NCBI GenBank assembly: GCA_002304445.1
Contig: NEVA01000010.1
Span: 1 to 64,000, forward strand
Source: Opitutia bacterium Tous-C4FEB
GTDB lineage: Bacteria; Verrucomicrobiota; Verrucomicrobiia; Opitutales; Opitutaceae
Length of the DNA stretch: 64,000 bases
Direction of reading: 5' to 3'
In this document: one piece after another, positions 8,530-17,221 of the stretch
Layout: each line of letters starts with the position of its first letter
Position numbering within the stretch: position 1 is the first letter of the stretch
Notes under the pieces: generated by a model
Seen by the model: the letters and a program-made list of their open reading frames with translations, nothing else
Databases searched by the model: none
What the model was told of the DNA's origin: nothing
Translations under genes and position numbers: made by a program

Positions 8530-9428
8530 CGCAGCACGGCCGGCAGCTCCGGAATTTTAGCGACGACGACCTCTCCGGTGCGACGAATGATTCCGTAAAT
8601 CACCCGCCGATCAGTCCGGTCCCAAGCCCAGGACTGCCCTTCAAACGGAACCTTGATCATCGTCACATACTCAAGCGTGACGCCCATTTTGGGCAATCGA
8701 AGCACGTAAAGTTCCGACGCATCGTGCCCCGTGGTGTAGAGTAGGCCGTCGTCGCCCCAGCTGCCGCCGGAACAACTGCTCTTGCCCCAGCTCGCGACAA
8801 CCTGCGGCGGGAACAACCATGATTCCAGCAGCTGCCAATTCTCATCGAACTTGCCGACCATCGTCGATCGGTTGTCCGTGCCGGGCGCGGTGCCTTGGTC
8901 ATTATAGTGCGCGAAGCACGCCCACCAGAAACCGTCCTTTTTTTCGGCCCACGTGAGCGAACCGTGCCGGATGCCAAGGCTGACCGACTTCACCGGCCGG
9001 ACGCTGGCCGGATCAAAATACTCCAGCGAACTCGCCATCGGCAGTTGAGGGAAATTCGAATGCGCCAGCACGAGTTGACCGTCTTGAATCAGGCCGCCGT
9101 TGAGGTGGACCGTCGCCCCGCCCCGCAGCCCGACCCACTCCGCCACCCGCTCCCCGGTAACCTTGTCGTATTTCCCCACGACGTAATTGCCGATGCCGTA
9201 GAAGTGCTTTCCGTCCACGGCCACGCCTTGGTTGGCGCCCCGCGGCTTCCAGCGCCGCACTTCTTCGGCCACCAAGCCATGGTGCGTCAGCTCGGCCTTG
9301 AGCGCGGCCGGGAGCGAAGCGAGCCAGACGCGGGTCGCCTCGCGGACCGGGTCGGCGGATTTCTCCGCCGCGTGCCCCGGGACGAACGCAACAAAACCGA
9401 ACAAGACGCAGCGTGCGAAGGATTTCAC
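8526..9428 (-). CDS. Secreted protein of unknown function, possible beta-propeller
   Basis: A 300-residue protein starting at GTG 9428, with a signal peptide (KSFARCVLFGFVAFVPGHA) that would be cleaved near residue 20. The mature part is rich in Gly/Trp and strand-like blocks (QGVAVDGKHFYGIGNYVVGKYD, LNGGLIQDGQLVLAHSNF), a pattern suggesting propeller-like blades, but the fold is inferred. It starts five bases after the stop of the TonB-dependent receptor, so the two are almost certainly one transcription unit. This suggests a periplasmic or surface partner of that receptor. The end overlaps the ABC exporter gene by four bases. Confidence 0.75.
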   Translation of the reverse strand: MKSFARCVLFGFVAFVPGHAAEKSADPVREATRVWLASLPAALKAELTHHGLVAEEVRRWKPRGANQGVAVDGKHFYGIGNYVVGKYDKVTGERVAEWVGLRGGATVHLNGGLIQDGQLVLAHSNFPQLPMASSLEYFDPASVRPVKSVSLGIRHGSLTWAEKKDGFWWACFAHYNDQGTAPGTDNRSTMVGKFDENWQLLESWLFPPQVVASWGKSSCSGGSWGDDGLLYTTGHDASELYVLRLPKMGVTLEYVTMIKVPFEGQSWAWDRTDRRVIYGIIRRTGEVVVAKIPELPAVLR

Positions 9429-9433
9429 CGGGT

Positions 9434-12400
9434 TCAGAATTTCTTTATCACTTCAAACGACCACGAGCGGCCGGCGAGCAGGTTCTGGCTGACACCCGGG
9501 CTATAACCGAACCCACCCGAGGAAATCGGCGGAGCCTTGTCCGTGAGATTGGCGACTCCTAGGCGCACCCGCGTCCCACTCAGCCAAGACGACGGCCGGC
9601 TCTCAAAGCGATACCCGACCGAGAGATTATAGCTGATTGTGGATTCCACGACGTAGCGGTAAACAAATGCGCCGCCCGTGAAGTGCTTGGCGATATAGGC
9701 CGGCCGACCGAGCGCCTCGAAGGTGGCGGCAGCGGTGGCGGCCGGTAGCGCGGCACCCGAGTCCTGAGTCGCGCCGACGTAATACGCACCGAGATTGGTG
9801 GTCCACGCGCCTCGGCGCCAAGTGACATTGGTTGTGCCGCGCCAGCGGGAGACTCCGTTCACATTGAGATCGTCGCTCTCGATCGACGGGAGATTCGCGG
9901 GGCGTTGCACGGAGCGGGAACGCGAGAGGTAAGCCCAGTCGGAGTTCAACACCACGGTGCCGAAAGGCAGCGTCGGCAGCACGTAACGCAGGCCGAGATC
10001 AACGCCCTCATGCTCGCTGGTCGCGACGTTGATGAACGGTCGGTTCACGGAGAAAATCTTCCCTGCCACGCCTTGGGCGTTACCGGGATTAGCGGCATTG
10101 AAAGGAGCGAACACGGCGGTGTCTTCCGGAGTCACGGCAAAGCGCACCACGTCGGGATCGCCTTTGTAGGCCGGCGTGCCGCTGCCGAGATCAATCGAAC
10201 CGATGGGCCGACCCGCCGCGAGTTGCTGCCGGGTGTAAGCCTGGAGTAGCGCGACATCGCTCGCGCGGATCTGCGCCGTGCTGCGTTGGCCGAGAAGATT
10301 GGTGCGCTCGATCCGCCATTGGTCGGCGGTCACGCTCAAACCCTTGATGCCGGGCACGTCGAGCACGAGACCGTAAGTCTTCCCTTCGGACTCCGAGGCC
10401 TTGAGGCCGGGGTTGCCGCCGAAGTAGGTGCGCTGCACGTAGGCGCCTTCCTTGGTCACGGGATTGCGGTAAGTGTCGATATCGCCGGCTCCGGCGGAGA
10501 TTGACCAGCGCGGGCTGGTAAACAACGCCGCCAAGCTCGGGGCCATAAAGCTCTCGTTGTAGGAGCCACGCAGCATCAGCCACGAAAGCGGGCGCCAGTT
10601 GACGCCCACCTTGGGTTTCGTGGTGTCGCCAAAGTCGCTGTAGGTTTCGCGCCGGCCCGAGGCGGTGAGGTCAAGCGTGTTGATTAGGGGCAGCCCACGC
10701 TCGGCTCCCACCAAGGGAACGACCACTTCCGCGTATAAGCTCGTGATGTCGCGCTGCCCGATCACATCGGGTCGGGGCGGATGGAGGAGAAAATCATTGT
10801 CGGTCGTTTCAAGACCCGAACCCGCGGGATTTTCACCGCTGAACGGCGGGCGAAGATCGGCGAGCTTGTCTTTGCGAAATTCACTCCCGAGAGAGGTCAT
10901 GATGTCGCCGCCCCACCAACGGAACACACGCCCCGTCACCCGCAAGTCGCCGCTGGCGATGGAGCTTTCGGCCTCGCGCGCAAAGACGGCAGAGAAAGAG
11001 TCCACGACCGAAGCCGGATTGGTGTAAGGACGGTCGGCCACAACGGCTCCGTTCTGCACCTTGAAGGTGTAGCCGAAAGGATTGTAAGCGCTGGCATCGG
11101 TGCGCTGAAGAGCCCGGAGCAAAAGACTTTCGCGAACGTCGGGGAAGGCCTCGTCCTCACCATTGACCTGATTATAGAATCCGGAACCTTCCCACGACCA
11201 CGTCTCCCCGATCTTACCTTTAAGGCCGGCGGCGAATCGCACGACATCGGCTGAGGTCGAAATCTTTTCAACCCCGAGGTCGGGCAATGTGACCGAAACA
11301 ATGCTGACGGTTCGGGGTGCTCCGGTGAGCCGCGGCGATCCGTCGGCGTTGGGAGCGCCGGTAGCGCTGAAGAAACGGGAGCCGTAAGGATTGTAGGGAT
11401 TGTCGACCGCCATGACCGCGAGCTTATCGGAGGTCGGGGCGTTGAGGGCGAGCGGTTGGCGAACCATCGTCGAGTCTGCCGTGTAGTAGGAAAAATCCGC
11501 GAACGCGGTGAGTTTTTTGCTCAGATCAAACTCGGCCGAAAAGAAGGAATTAGCCCTCCCCATCCGAGGCGACGACATGCCGAATTCATTGAGATCGAGA
11601 TAAAACTCGGGATTGGCGGCAAACGTCGGCGCGACGGTCGTCAGCGCGGGCGTGCCGTTAACCGGGCGAAACCAGTTGCTCGCCGTAGCGGTGCCGAGCC
11701 GGAAGATCGGGTAGCGACCGCGGGCCGTGCGCGCATCGAAAGGCCCTCCCAGTGTGTTAAAAGGGGCAGGCACCTTCGAAGCCAAGTTGGAGGTCGAGCT
11801 AAAGTCGCGATCGCGCAGAAAAATCGCCTCGCGATAGAGCGTCTCGACGGTGCCGAAGAAACGACCGCGGCCCTGGGAAAACTTGGTGCCAAACGTAAGC
11901 GCGACCTGCGTGCTCTGGCCACCGCCAGCCTCGGTAACGCCCTGCCGCACGACGACCTCGGCGCCGTCAAACTCACGCTTGAGCACGTAATTGATGACGC
12001 CGCCCACCGCATCGGAACCGTAAATCGCCGAGGCGCCGTCGCGGAGCACTTCAATGCGCTCGATGCCTTGAGTCGGGAGTTGGTTGACGTTTACGGCTTG
12101 GGACAGACCCGCGGTCATCGGGTTGATCGCCATGCGGCGGCCGTTAACAAGGATGAGCGTGCCGGTCGCGCCAAGATTACGGAGATTGATGTTGGCGTTA
12201 TCACCACGGGCGCCCGAAGACCCCAGCCGCGTTTCGTTTTCAGGGAGATTCACGACCGAGGGAAGCGTCGTGAGCATATCGACGGGCAGGAGGGCGTTCC
12301 GCACCGACATCGCGTCCTGATCAAGAATTGTGATGGGCACGACTTTCTCCATGTCCGTGCGCTTAATGTTGGAGCCCGTCACAACGAAACTCTGGAGCTC

Positions 12401-12574
12401 GACTACCTCGCTCTTTTCAGCGGCCGAGATCGGATGGGCCGACAGAAGCAGCAGACCCGTGAGAAGGAGTCGCCGAGCGCCCTGGGCCGCACGAGGCCGG
12501 CTTAGGGACGAGTTTGAGGTCGGTAGTTTGTTTGGTTGTTCGTGGTAATACACGGACAAATTGTGACGGCCCAT
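9434..12574 (-). CDS. TonB-dependent outer membrane receptor
   Basis: A 1046-residue outer membrane receptor. A long, basic, Ser-rich leader precedes the signal hydrophobic core (LLLTGLLLLSAHPISA, about residues 36-52). The mature N-terminus has a TonB-box-like VVELQSFVVTGSNIKR. The plug domain spans about 65-190 and contains NINLRNLGATGTLILVNGRR and IERIEVLRDGASAIYGSDAV. The rest alternates beta-strand blocks forming the 22-strand barrel and ends in the terminal strand signature WSFEVIKKF. The substrate is unknown; siderophores, saccharides or peptides are all possible. ATG 12574 is the only ATG before the signal peptide. It is co-directional with the secreted protein downstream. Confidence 0.95.
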   Translation of the reverse strand: MGRHNLSVYYHEQPNKLPTSNSSLSRPRAAQGARRLLLTGLLLLSAHPISAAEKSEVVELQSFVVTGSNIKRTDMEKVVPITILDQDAMSVRNALLPVDMLTTLPSVVNLPENETRLGSSGARGDNANINLRNLGATGTLILVNGRRMAINPMTAGLSQAVNVNQLPTQGIERIEVLRDGASAIYGSDAVGGVINYVLKREFDGAEVVVRQGVTEAGGGQSTQVALTFGTKFSQGRGRFFGTVETLYREAIFLRDRDFSSTSNLASKVPAPFNTLGGPFDARTARGRYPIFRLGTATASNWFRPVNGTPALTTVAPTFAANPEFYLDLNEFGMSSPRMGRANSFFSAEFDLSKKLTAFADFSYYTADSTMVRQPLALNAPTSDKLAVMAVDNPYNPYGSRFFSATGAPNADGSPRLTGAPRTVSIVSVTLPDLGVEKISTSADVVRFAAGLKGKIGETWSWEGSGFYNQVNGEDEAFPDVRESLLLRALQRTDASAYNPFGYTFKVQNGAVVADRPYTNPASVVDSFSAVFAREAESSIASGDLRVTGRVFRWWGGDIMTSLGSEFRKDKLADLRPPFSGENPAGSGLETTDNDFLLHPPRPDVIGQRDITSLYAEVVVPLVGAERGLPLINTLDLTASGRRETYSDFGDTTKPKVGVNWRPLSWLMLRGSYNESFMAPSLAALFTSPRWSISAGAGDIDTYRNPVTKEGAYVQRTYFGGNPGLKASESEGKTYGLVLDVPGIKGLSVTADQWRIERTNLLGQRSTAQIRASDVALLQAYTRQQLAAGRPIGSIDLGSGTPAYKGDPDVVRFAVTPEDTAVFAPFNAANPGNAQGVAGKIFSVNRPFINVATSEHEGVDLGLRYVLPTLPFGTVVLNSDWAYLSRSRSVQRPANLPSIESDDLNVNGVSRWRGTTNVTWRRGAWTTNLGAYYVGATQDSGAALPAATAAATFEALGRPAYIAKHFTGGAFVYRYVVESTISYNLSVGYRFESRPSSWLSGTRVRLGVANLTDKAPPISSGGFGYSPGVSQNLLAGRSWSFEVIKKF

Positions 12575-12752
12575 TGCAACAAACCAGCGTCTTTCACGTT
12601 ACAGTCCTGAAAAAACGCATCGCCCCCCCTCCCCAGCATACCGATCTTCCCTTACTCCGGTCCGCCCGCACTCCCGGCTCGCCCACTCTGCTGTGCTAAT
12701 TTCTACTCGCTAGCCTCTGCCGGCTACCCGCTACTTCTGTCTTCCTTCCCCC

Positions 12753-14336
12753 ATGCCAACTTGGAACCGATTTAAGTCCCTCTACTACCAAAACCCCGCG
12801 CTCGGCCTCGCGCTAGATATCAGCCGCATCCCGTTTCCCGACGACTACCTCGCCGCAAAAGATCCGGCGCTCCAACAGGCCTTCGCCGACATGGCCGCGC
12901 TCGAATCCGGGGCCATCGCCAATCCCGACGAGAACCGTATGGTCGGTCATTACTGGCTGCGTGCGCCCCAGCTCGCCCCGACGCCCGCCCTCGCCGCCGA
13001 GATTTCGTCCACGCTCACCGCGATCCAAGACTTCGCCGCCAAAATCCACGCCGGCACCATCGCCGGCCCAAAGGGTAAATTCAAAAACCTGCTCGTGATC
13101 GGCATCGGCGGCTCGGCCCTCGGACCGCAGCTGGTCCAACACGCGCTGGGCCAGCCCCGCAAGGACAAGCTCGCCGTGTCCTTCTTCGACAACACCGATC
13201 CCGACGGCATCGACTACGTTCTCGCCGGCCTTCGCGGCCAACTCGCCAAAACCCTCGTCGTCGTCATCTCCAAATCAGGCGGCACCGCCGAGACCCGCAA
13301 CGGCCAACTCGAAGCCGCCGCCGCCTTCCAAGCCGCCGGACTCGATTTCACCAAGCACTTTGTCGCCGTCACCGGCGCCGGTTCGAAACTCGACCAGACC
13401 GCCGTTGCCCAAAACTGGCTCGCCCGTTTTCCGATGTGGGATTGGGTCGGCGGCCGCACATCGGAACTCTCCGCCGTCGGTCTCCTCCCCGCCGCGCTTC
13501 AGGGCCTCGACATCCAAGCGATGCTCGAGGGCGCCGCCGCAATGGACGTCGTCACCCGCAACACGACCGTCGGCCAAAACCCGGCCGCTCTCCTCGCCCT
13601 CATGTGGCATTACGCCACCGACGGTCGCGGGGCCAAGGACATGGTCGTCCTCCCCTACAAAGACCGCCTCCTCCTCTTTTCGCGTTACCTCCAGCAGCTT
13701 GTGATGGAATCCATCGGCAAAGAACACGACCTCAAGGGTAACGTCGTGAACCAAGGCATCGCCGTTTACGGCAACAAGGGCTCCACCGATCAACACGCCT
13801 ACGTCCAACAACTGCGCGACGGCGTGAATAACTTTTTCGTCACCTTCATCGAAGTCCTCAAGGACCGCGACACGAAGTCCTCTCTCGAGGTCGAACCCGG
13901 CATCACCGCCGGCGATTTCCTCCAAGGCTTTTACCTCGGCACCCGCGACGCCCTTACCGAAAAAGACCGTCACTCCGTCACCATCACCTTGGCCGACGTC
14001 TCGCCGCGCTCTCTCGGCATGTTGATCGCCCTCTACGAACGCGTCGTCGGCCTCTATGCGTCGCTCGTCGGGATCAACGCCTATCATCAGCCCGGCGTCG
14101 AAGCCGGGAAAAAAGCCGCCGGCGGCGTCATCGCGCTGAAACTCAAAATCGCCGCTGCGCTCAAGGCCGTCCCGGGCACCCCGTTCACCGCCGACCAACT
14201 CGCCGCCCAAGTCGGCGATCCCGAAAAAACCGAGCTCGTCTTCAAAATCCTCGAGCACCTCGCGGCCAACAAGGGCAACGGCATCAAGAAACGCCCCAAG
14301 ACCCCGTGGTATAAATCCACCTACCGCTCCGCCTAG
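12753..14336 (+). CDS. pgi: Glucose-6-phosphate isomerase
   Basis: A 527-residue enzyme that interconverts glucose 6-phosphate and fructose 6-phosphate in glycolysis and gluconeogenesis. Visible motifs are the sugar-phosphate loop [11 protein letters not shown] near residue 112, [13 protein letters not shown] near 174, the [11 protein letters not shown] block near 232, and the signature [18 protein letters not shown] near 341 carrying the ring-opening histidine. C-terminal [11 protein letters not shown] supplies the conserved lysine. Length and order of motifs match the bacterial family. It is divergent from the TonB receptor, and the 178 bases between them must hold both promoters. Confidence 0.97.
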   Translation: MPTWNRFKSLYYQNPALGLALDISRIPFPDDYLAAKDPALQQAFADMAALESGAIANPDENRMVGHYWLRAPQLAPTPALAAEISSTLTAIQDFAAKIHAGTIAGPKGKFKNLLVIGIGGSALGPQLVQHALGQPRKDKLAVSFFDNTDPDGIDYVLAGLRGQLAKTLVVVISKSGGTAETRNGQLEAAAAFQAAGLDFTKHFVAVTGAGSKLDQTAVAQNWLARFPMWDWVGGRTSELSAVGLLPAALQGLDIQAMLEGAAAMDVVTRNTTVGQNPAALLALMWHYATDGRGAKDMVVLPYKDRLLLFSRYLQQLVMESIGKEHDLKGNVVNQGIAVYGNKGSTDQHAYVQQLRDGVNNFFVTFIEVLKDRDTKSSLEVEPGITAGDFLQGFYLGTRDALTEKDRHSVTITLADVSPRSLGMLIALYERVVGLYASLVGINAYHQPGVEAGKKAAGGVIALKLKIAAALKAVPGTPFTADQLAAQVGDPEKTELVFKILEHLAANKGNGIKKRPKTPWYKSTYRSA

Positions 14337-14406
14337 CCCACACCGCACGGCGCGGCGCAATCTGGCTCTCGGATTGTGGCGCCCATCCGCTTTGGGATTT
14401 CTCCAC

Positions 14407-15138
14407 ATGAACCGCCTCCTGCTCGTCCTCAGCCTCTGCGCCTTTACTGTGAGCGGGTCGTTGGGCGCACTTTACTGGCAGTCCCTTGAGACCCGCCGCG
14501 ATCTCGCCACCCGCAACACCGCGCTCGATGGCCAACTCGCCGCCTCCCGCGAGATTGCCTCCTCCTTCCAAAAACAAGCCGTCGTCGCCGGCGCGCAACT
14601 CGAGGTCGCCCAATCCCGGCTCTCCACCGCCGAGTCCCGCACCACCCAACTCGCCAACGATCTCGCCGCCTCACGCGCCGCGCTCGTCGCCCGCGAACAA
14701 GCCGAGCGCACGCTGCGCGACGAACTCGCTTCGCTCCGCCAAGACCTCGCCGACACCCGCGCCGCCGCCATCCCGCCCGCCCAAATCGAAGCCTACCAGT
14801 CCACCATCGCCGAGCTAGAGCGCCAGCTCGCCACCGCCAAAAACGGCGCCGCCGTGCCGACTGCCGCCGGCGCCTCGACCGCCGTCTTCTCCAGCCGCGC
14901 CGGCCGCAACTCCGCCGCGGTGATGAGCGTCGGCCCCAACAACGCCTTCGTCGTTCTCAACTACGGCGCCAACCGCGGTGCCCAAGTCGGCCAGCGCTTC
15001 GCCATCCGCAGCGGCTCGGATTTGCTCGCCACCGTCAGCCTTAGCGATGTGCGTTCGCAGTTTTCCATCGCGCAGGTGGAACCGGATTCATTGCGCGGCG
15101 TCTTGCACAAAGGCGATTTGGCCCTACTAACTCCTTAA
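14407..15138 (+). CDS. Exported coiled-coil protein of unknown function
   Basis: A 243-residue protein starting at ATG 14407. One N-terminal hydrophobic segment (LLLVLSLCAFTVSGSLGALYW) is a signal anchor. Residues about 30-150 form a long heptad-like helix rich in Ala/Arg/Gln/Glu (LASLRQDLADTRA). A compact C-terminal domain of about 80 residues (VMSVGPNNAFVVLNYGANRGAQVGQRFAIRSG) looks like a small beta-barrel. The layout recalls envelope proteins that tether partners through a coiled coil, but no family is assigned. A tiny lipoprotein gene follows ten bases later, so the two probably form an operon. Confidence 0.8.
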   Translation: MNRLLLVLSLCAFTVSGSLGALYWQSLETRRDLATRNTALDGQLAASREIASSFQKQAVVAGAQLEVAQSRLSTAESRTTQLANDLAASRAALVAREQAERTLRDELASLRQDLADTRAAAIPPAQIEAYQSTIAELERQLATAKNGAAVPTAAGASTAVFSSRAGRNSAAVMSVGPNNAFVVLNYGANRGAQVGQRFAIRSGSDLLATVSLSDVRSQFSIAQVEPDSLRGVLHKGDLALLTP

Positions 15139-15148
15139 CTCCTCAACG

Positions 15149-15313
15149 ATGAACTCGCTCAAGAAACCGCTCCTGTTCCTTCTTCTCGCCACCTTCGGCG
15201 CCCTCTTTGGCGGCTGCGAAACCCGCCGCCAGAAAGACACCGCCATCCCATGGAGCCGCCCCGCCGGTTGGGAAGGCCAGATTCCCGGGATGGGCCAACA
15301 GGGCGGCCGCTAA
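15149..15313 (+). CDS. Very small lipoprotein
   Basis: A 54-codon frame starting at ATG 15149. A basic start and hydrophobic core (LKKPLLFLLLATFGALFGG) run straight into the lipobox LFGGC, which predicts lipidation at Cys about 22. The mature part is only about 33 residues (ends PGMGQQGGR). It lies ten bases after the coiled-coil protein and before a strong terminator, so it is likely the last gene of that unit. The function is unknown; it may anchor or cap the coiled-coil partner. Confidence 0.75.
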   Translation: MNSLKKPLLFLLLATFGALFGGCETRRQKDTAIPWSRPAGWEGQIPGMGQQGGR

Positions 15314-15401
15314 GTCGCTGCCCCTTCGCCTCGTCTTCCTTCGTGGCGGACGGGGTGAAGAATTGGGTTCGCCAAACTCCCTCGCCACTTCCCTCTCGCC
15401 A

Positions 15402-15428
15402 AATCCGGCCTCGCGCCGGATTTTTTGT
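15402..15428 (+). terminator. Rho-independent terminator
   Basis: A perfect 8-bp stem (AATCCGGC / GCCGGATT) with a five-base loop runs into six consecutive T residues (15421-15426). It lies 88 bases after the lipoprotein stop and just before rsmI. Confidence 0.85.
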
Positions 15429-15436
15429 GCCCGCGC

Positions 15437-16159
15437 ATGACCGAGCCCGCCACCAATCCTTCGCTCATTCCATCGCCCGGCACGCTCTACGTCGTCGCCA
15501 CGCCCATCGGCAATCTCGCCGATCTCACCGACCGCGCCCGCGCCATCCTCGGCGCCGTTGATCTCGTCGCCTGCGAAGACACCCGCACCACCGGCGGCCT
15601 GCTCACGCGCTTCGGCCTGCACCGGCCGCTCGTTTCCTATCACGACCACAACGAGACCGCCGCCGCCGACTTCATCGCGCAAAAAATCGCCGCCGGCCAA
15701 TCCGTGGCCCTCGTCAGCGACGCCGGGACGCCCGCGATCAGCGATCCCGGTTTCCGTCTCGTGCGCGCCTGCCGCCGCCTCGGTCTGCCGGTGATCCCCG
15801 TGCCCGGCGCCTGCGCGGTCGCGGCCGTCCTCAGCGCCAGCGGTCTCCCCACCAACGGTTTTCTCTTCGCCGGTTTTCTCATCGCAAAAACCTCCGCCCG
15901 CACGGCGTTCTTGGAAAAATATCGCAACTTCGAGTTCACCCTCGCGCTCTACGAAAGCTGCCACCGGATCGACAAATTCGCCGACGAAATTGTCGAAAAA
16001 CTCGGCCCTGACCGGGTCATCTGTATCGCCCGCGAAGTGACCAAGCTCCACGAAACCTGGCACGTCGGCCGCGCCGCCGATGTCCGCGAGCGGCTGCTCA
16101 AAGGCAGTCTCAAGGGCGAATTCGTCGTCTTGATCGCCCCCGCCGACTTCGTGCTTTAG
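15437..16159 (+). CDS. rsmI: 16S rRNA (cytidine-1402-2'-O)-methyltransferase
   Basis: A 240-residue SAM-dependent tetrapyrrole-methylase-fold enzyme that methylates the ribose of C1402 in the decoding centre of 16S rRNA. Diagnostic motifs are LYVVATPIGNLADLT near residue 17, the CEDTRTT block near 45, VALVSDAGTPAISDPG near 90, VIPVPGACA near 117, and YESCHRI near 175. ATG 15437 is preferred over the TTG at 15425, which lies in the T-run of the preceding terminator. The next gene is preceded by a large hairpin. Confidence 0.95.
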   Translation: MTEPATNPSLIPSPGTLYVVATPIGNLADLTDRARAILGAVDLVACEDTRTTGGLLTRFGLHRPLVSYHDHNETAAADFIAQKIAAGQSVALVSDAGTPAISDPGFRLVRACRRLGLPVIPVPGACAVAAVLSASGLPTNGFLFAGFLIAKTSARTAFLEKYRNFEFTLALYESCHRIDKFADEIVEKLGPDRVICIAREVTKLHETWHVGRAADVRERLLKGSLKGEFVVLIAPADFVL

Positions 16160-16162
16160 CCT

Positions 16163-16219
16163 CCCACGGAATACACGGAAACGAAACTTTCCTTCCGTGT
16201 GTTCCGTGTGTTCCGTGGG
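16163..16219. repeat. Imperfect 18-bp inverted repeat with CCACGGAA/TTCCGTGG motif
   Basis: The left arm at 16163-16180 (CCCACGGAATACACGGAA) and the right arm at 16202-16219 match at 17 of 18 positions, with an extra TTCCGTGTG copy between them (16193-16201). It could form a long hairpin. The right arm ends three bases before the ATG of the ppx-like gene. A degenerate TTTCGTGTGTTTCGTAG variant precedes the gene at 40494, so the motif may be a dispersed family. Confidence 0.7.
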
Positions 16220-16222
16220 CCT

Positions 16223-17158
16223 ATGCCCGGTCCTACCGTCGCCGTCATCGATATCGGTTCGAACTCTATAAAAATCCTCGTCGCCGCGCGTGACGCCGAC
16301 GGTGAGCTCACCTCGCGCCACTACCGGACGATCGACGCACGTATCAGCGCCGGCATCAGCCGCGCCGAACCCCGCCTCACCGCCGAGGGGATGGCGCGAG
16401 GCCTCGACGCCATCCGTTCCCTCTTGGCCGACGCCGCCACCCACTCGCCGACCAGAACCATCCTCGTTGCCACCAGCGCCGTCCGCGACGCGCTCAACGG
16501 CGCCGAATTCATCGCCCAAGTCCTCGCCGCCACCGGCCACCCGATTCGGCTGCTCTCCGGCGACGAGGAAGCCAATCTCATCGGCCGCGGCCTCACCTGT
16601 GATCCCGCCCTCGGTGATTTGCGCGATTTCTACGTCTTCGACCTCGGCGGCGGGAGCTTGGAGTGCCTCGCGTTTCGCGACCGCCGGATCGAGCAAGCCG
16701 TGAGTCTGCAACTCGGCTGCGTGCGCCTCACTGAGAAATTGGTCCAGGACCCGACGGCACCGCTCACGATCCACCAAGCCATCGCGATCGCCACCTACAC
16801 CCGCGACCTCATCGGACGCTCCGGCTTTAAATTCACCCTACCGCCGACGGCGACCGCCATCGGCACCGGCGGCACTTTCAGCGCCGTGCGCACGATTCAT
16901 GGCGCCCGTGACGGCCACACCCTCGCCCAGACCGCGACCAACCTACCCCTCGCGAGCCTTTGCACGCTCCTTGATGACTTGGGTAAACTCCCGCTCGTTG
17001 ACCGAAAGAAAGTCCCGGGCCTGCCCCCCGCCCGCGCCGATGTTTTTCCAGCCGCCCTCGCGACCGTGATCACGCTGGCCGAACTCGGGAATTTTCCAGC
17101 CTTCGAGAACTCACTCTATAACCTCCGCTGGGGCATCGCAGCCGAAGCTCTGGACTAG
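16223..17158 (+). CDS. Exopolyphosphatase / pppGpp phosphohydrolase family protein (Ppx/GppA)
   Basis: A 311-residue member of the ASKHA fold. The phosphate-1 motif VAVIDIGSNSIKILVA lies near residue 6, LLSGDEEANLIGRGL near 116, phosphate-2 VFDLGGGSLE near 142, and the adenosine-side loop AIGTGGTFSAVRTIHG near 214. Family enzymes release phosphate from polyphosphate or hydrolyse pppGpp. At 311 residues it is the short, single-module form without the C-terminal helical domain of E. coli Ppx. ATG 16223 has no Shine-Dalgarno sequence, and the upstream 18-bp inverted repeat ends three bases before it. Confidence 0.9.
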   Translation: MPGPTVAVIDIGSNSIKILVAARDADGELTSRHYRTIDARISAGISRAEPRLTAEGMARGLDAIRSLLADAATHSPTRTILVATSAVRDALNGAEFIAQVLAATGHPIRLLSGDEEANLIGRGLTCDPALGDLRDFYVFDLGGGSLECLAFRDRRIEQAVSLQLGCVRLTEKLVQDPTAPLTIHQAIAIATYTRDLIGRSGFKFTLPPTATAIGTGGTFSAVRTIHGARDGHTLAQTATNLPLASLCTLLDDLGKLPLVDRKKVPGLPPARADVFPAALATVITLAELGNFPAFENSLYNLRWGIAAEALD

Positions 17159-17221
17159 AATTTTAAACCCCGACCGACCAGCGGTTCCCGCGCAAGATCA
17201 GTCCGCCATTTTCTTCCAGCC

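Noticed and set aside
13275-14408. Long minus-strand frame over pgi
   Set aside because: It is the antisense of a conserved enzyme and has a Gly/Asp/Val-rich translation.
15143-16777. Long minus-strand frame over rsmI and ppx
   Set aside because: Both plus-strand genes carry family motifs throughout; the mirror frame has none.
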